In this document: positions 4,609 through 5,163 of the stretch, piece by piece
How the letters are laid out: every line of letters begins with the position of its first letter
How positions within the stretch are numbered: position 1 is the stretch's first letter
Origin: an uncultured Chloroflexota bacterium
GTDB lineage: Bacteria > Chloroflexota > Limnocylindria > Limnocylindrales > Limnocylindraceae
Reading direction: 5' to 3'
Length of the DNA: 5,163 nucleotides
Assembly: GCA_903944295.1 (NCBI GenBank)
Contig: CAJARA010000078.1
Coordinates: 1-5,163 of the forward strand
Notes under the pieces: model-generated
Databases searched by the model: none
Seen by the model: only the letters and a program-made list of their open reading frames with translations
Told to the model about the DNA's origin: nothing
Translations under genes and position numbers: made by a program

Positions 4609-5019
4609 ATGCAGTTCGCGAGGATTCTCGGCTTCACCGCACTCGTCGCCGCAGAGTGGGTGCGTGGCATCGGCCTTGTCGCCGCTGGCGCGCTCACCTA
4701 CGGACTCCTTGGTGGGACGATGCCGCCAGAGGGCGGAACAGATCGCAGCGTTGCGATCGCATCCTTCCTGACGATCGGCCTCGGTGCTGCCGACCTCCTC
4801 TTCTCGGCACTCTTCGCCGCAACGGCGCTCCGCCTCCGCGCGCTGAAGCTCCCCCCTGATCGACCTATCAACCTGCAGGCCGGCTGGAGCGCCGCCCTCT
4901 CCCTCCTCCTGATCGTTGCGGGGAACCCCCTCGCCCCCCAGATCACCATGCTGGCGCTGGCGAGCGTGACGGCCGCTGCACTGCGCCTCATAAGGGACGA
5001 CAGGGGTAGGAACGGCTAG
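4609..5019 (+). CDS. Hypothetical small membrane protein, probably four transmembrane segments
   Basis: A protein of 136 residues that I do not recognise. Hydrophobic segments lie at about 6-34, 48-74, 92-105 and 110-127, the last two separated by a short NPLAP turn. A polar Gly/Pro-rich loop (35-46) and a basic loop with LPPDRP (75-90) separate the others, and the C-terminus is charged (RLIRDDRGRNG). No cysteine or known catalytic motif is visible. The ATG at 4609 is supported by the -10 element 6 nt upstream; the upstream extension from GTG 4495 is polar, lies antisense to the glutaredoxin-like start and is not membrane-like. The stop TAG (5017-5019) is embedded in the -10 element of greA, so the two genes run in the same direction but greA appears to have its own promoter. 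It could be a small transporter-like or DUF-type protein; no function is proposed. Confidence 0.72.
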   Translation: MQFARILGFTALVAAEWVRGIGLVAAGALTYGLLGGTMPPEGGTDRSVAIASFLTIGLGAADLLFSALFAATALRLRALKLPPDRPINLQAGWSAALSLLLIVAGNPLAPQITMLALASVTAAALRLIRDDRGRNG

Positions 5020-5022
5020 ACT
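5017..5022 (+). promoter_or_regulatory. Leaderless-type -10 element of greA
   Basis: TAGACT is followed by seven bases (CCCCCGC) and the ATG at 5030. Its first three bases are the stop codon of the preceding membrane protein gene. It is identical to the element before the PLP enzyme gene. Confidence 0.6.
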
Positions 5023-5029
5023 CCCCCGC

Positions 5030-5163
5030 ATGGTTGGACCGGTTTACTTAACGAAGGCGGGACGTGAGGCACTCGAGGCCGAGCTGCACGACCTTGTCCA
5101 CAATCAGCGCCCCTCCGTGATCGCACGCATCAAGGCGGCGAAGGAGCTCGGCGATCTCCGCGA
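5030..5163 (+). CDS. greA: Transcription elongation factor GreA, N-terminal part, cut off by the window end
   Basis: GreA binds in the RNA polymerase secondary channel and stimulates cleavage of backtracked transcripts, rescuing stalled complexes. Only 44 residues are in the window. They match the start of the N-terminal antiparallel coiled coil: VYLTKAGREALEAEL (5-19), a heptad-like helix, QRPSVIARIKAAKELGDLR (26-44). The family consensus is LT-x-x-G-x-x-x-L-x-x-EL, then RP-x-(V/I)-x-x-x-I-x-x-A(R/K)-x-x-GDL(S/R)EN. The acidic tip residues Asp and Glu that hold catalytic Mg2+ are the GD(L)xE part: Asp42 is visible and the next codon is cut. Full GreA is about 155-160 residues, so roughly 115 are missing. 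ATG 5030 is 10 bp after the previous stop, with TAGACT 7 nt upstream. Confidence 0.92.
   Translation, partial: MVGPVYLTKAGREALEAELHDLVHNQRPSVIARIKAAKELGDLR

Noticed and set aside
1..5163. A defence system, phage remnant, CRISPR array, insertion sequence, riboswitch or toxin-antitoxin pair.
   Set aside because: No repeats with spacers, transposase or integrase motifs, terminal inverted repeats, or conserved riboswitch cores are visible; all sizeable frames are explained by core metabolism genes or their shadows.

Overview
This is a gene-dense, GC-rich (by eye roughly 60-65 %) bacterial chromosomal window with very short intergenic gaps and no mobile element, integrase, CRISPR array or phage gene. 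The gene set is core metabolism and housekeeping: lipoate attachment, a glycine tRNA, a sulfur amino acid PLP enzyme, a FemAB-type peptidoglycan-bridge acyltransferase, a HAD phosphatase, a glutaredoxin-like redoxin, greA and two small unknown membrane proteins. The FemAB-like gene, the CGDC redoxin, the tight packing and the leaderless-type starts suggest a streamlined free-living bacterium, perhaps Chloroflexota or another lineage rich in leaderless mRNAs (Actinomycetota, Deinococcota). That placement is a low-confidence inference.

Layout. Positions 1-566 hold a 3'-truncated lipB on the minus strand. A 50-bp divergent gap leads to tRNA-Gly(CCC) at 617-692, followed closely by a Cys/Met-metabolism PLP enzyme (720-1904). 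A small membrane protein gene (1894-2448) overlaps the end of that gene by 11 bp, so the two look like an operon. A FemAB-like gene (2445-3539, minus) converges on it, and the two stop codons share the four bases CTAG. A 35-bp divergent gap separates the FemAB-like gene from a HAD hydrolase gene (3575-4258, plus), which converges on a glutaredoxin-like gene (4263-4517, minus). A second small membrane protein (4609-5019, plus) and the 5' end of greA (from 5030, plus) close the window. No gene-free stretch reaches 100 bp.

The most striking feature is regulatory. Six protein genes (lipB, the PLP enzyme, the FemAB-like gene, the HAD gene, the second membrane protein, greA) have a TANNNT -10-like hexamer ending exactly 6 or 7 nt before the ATG. 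This is the geometry of leaderless transcription, in which the A of ATG is the first transcribed base. It also settles several ambiguous starts. The glutaredoxin-like gene is the exception, with a purine-rich ribosome-binding-site candidate and a probable short leader; the first membrane protein gene appears translationally coupled. All but one of the visible stop codons are TAG and none is TGA, which is unexpected for this base composition.

I found no convincing multi-gene novel system. The items most worth following up are the leaderless promoter architecture, the overlapping divergent promoters at 3540-3574, the Tyr-to-Phe change at the usual PLP-stacking position of the Cys/Met enzyme, a perfect 20-bp palindrome at the HAD gene end, and the two unknown membrane proteins.
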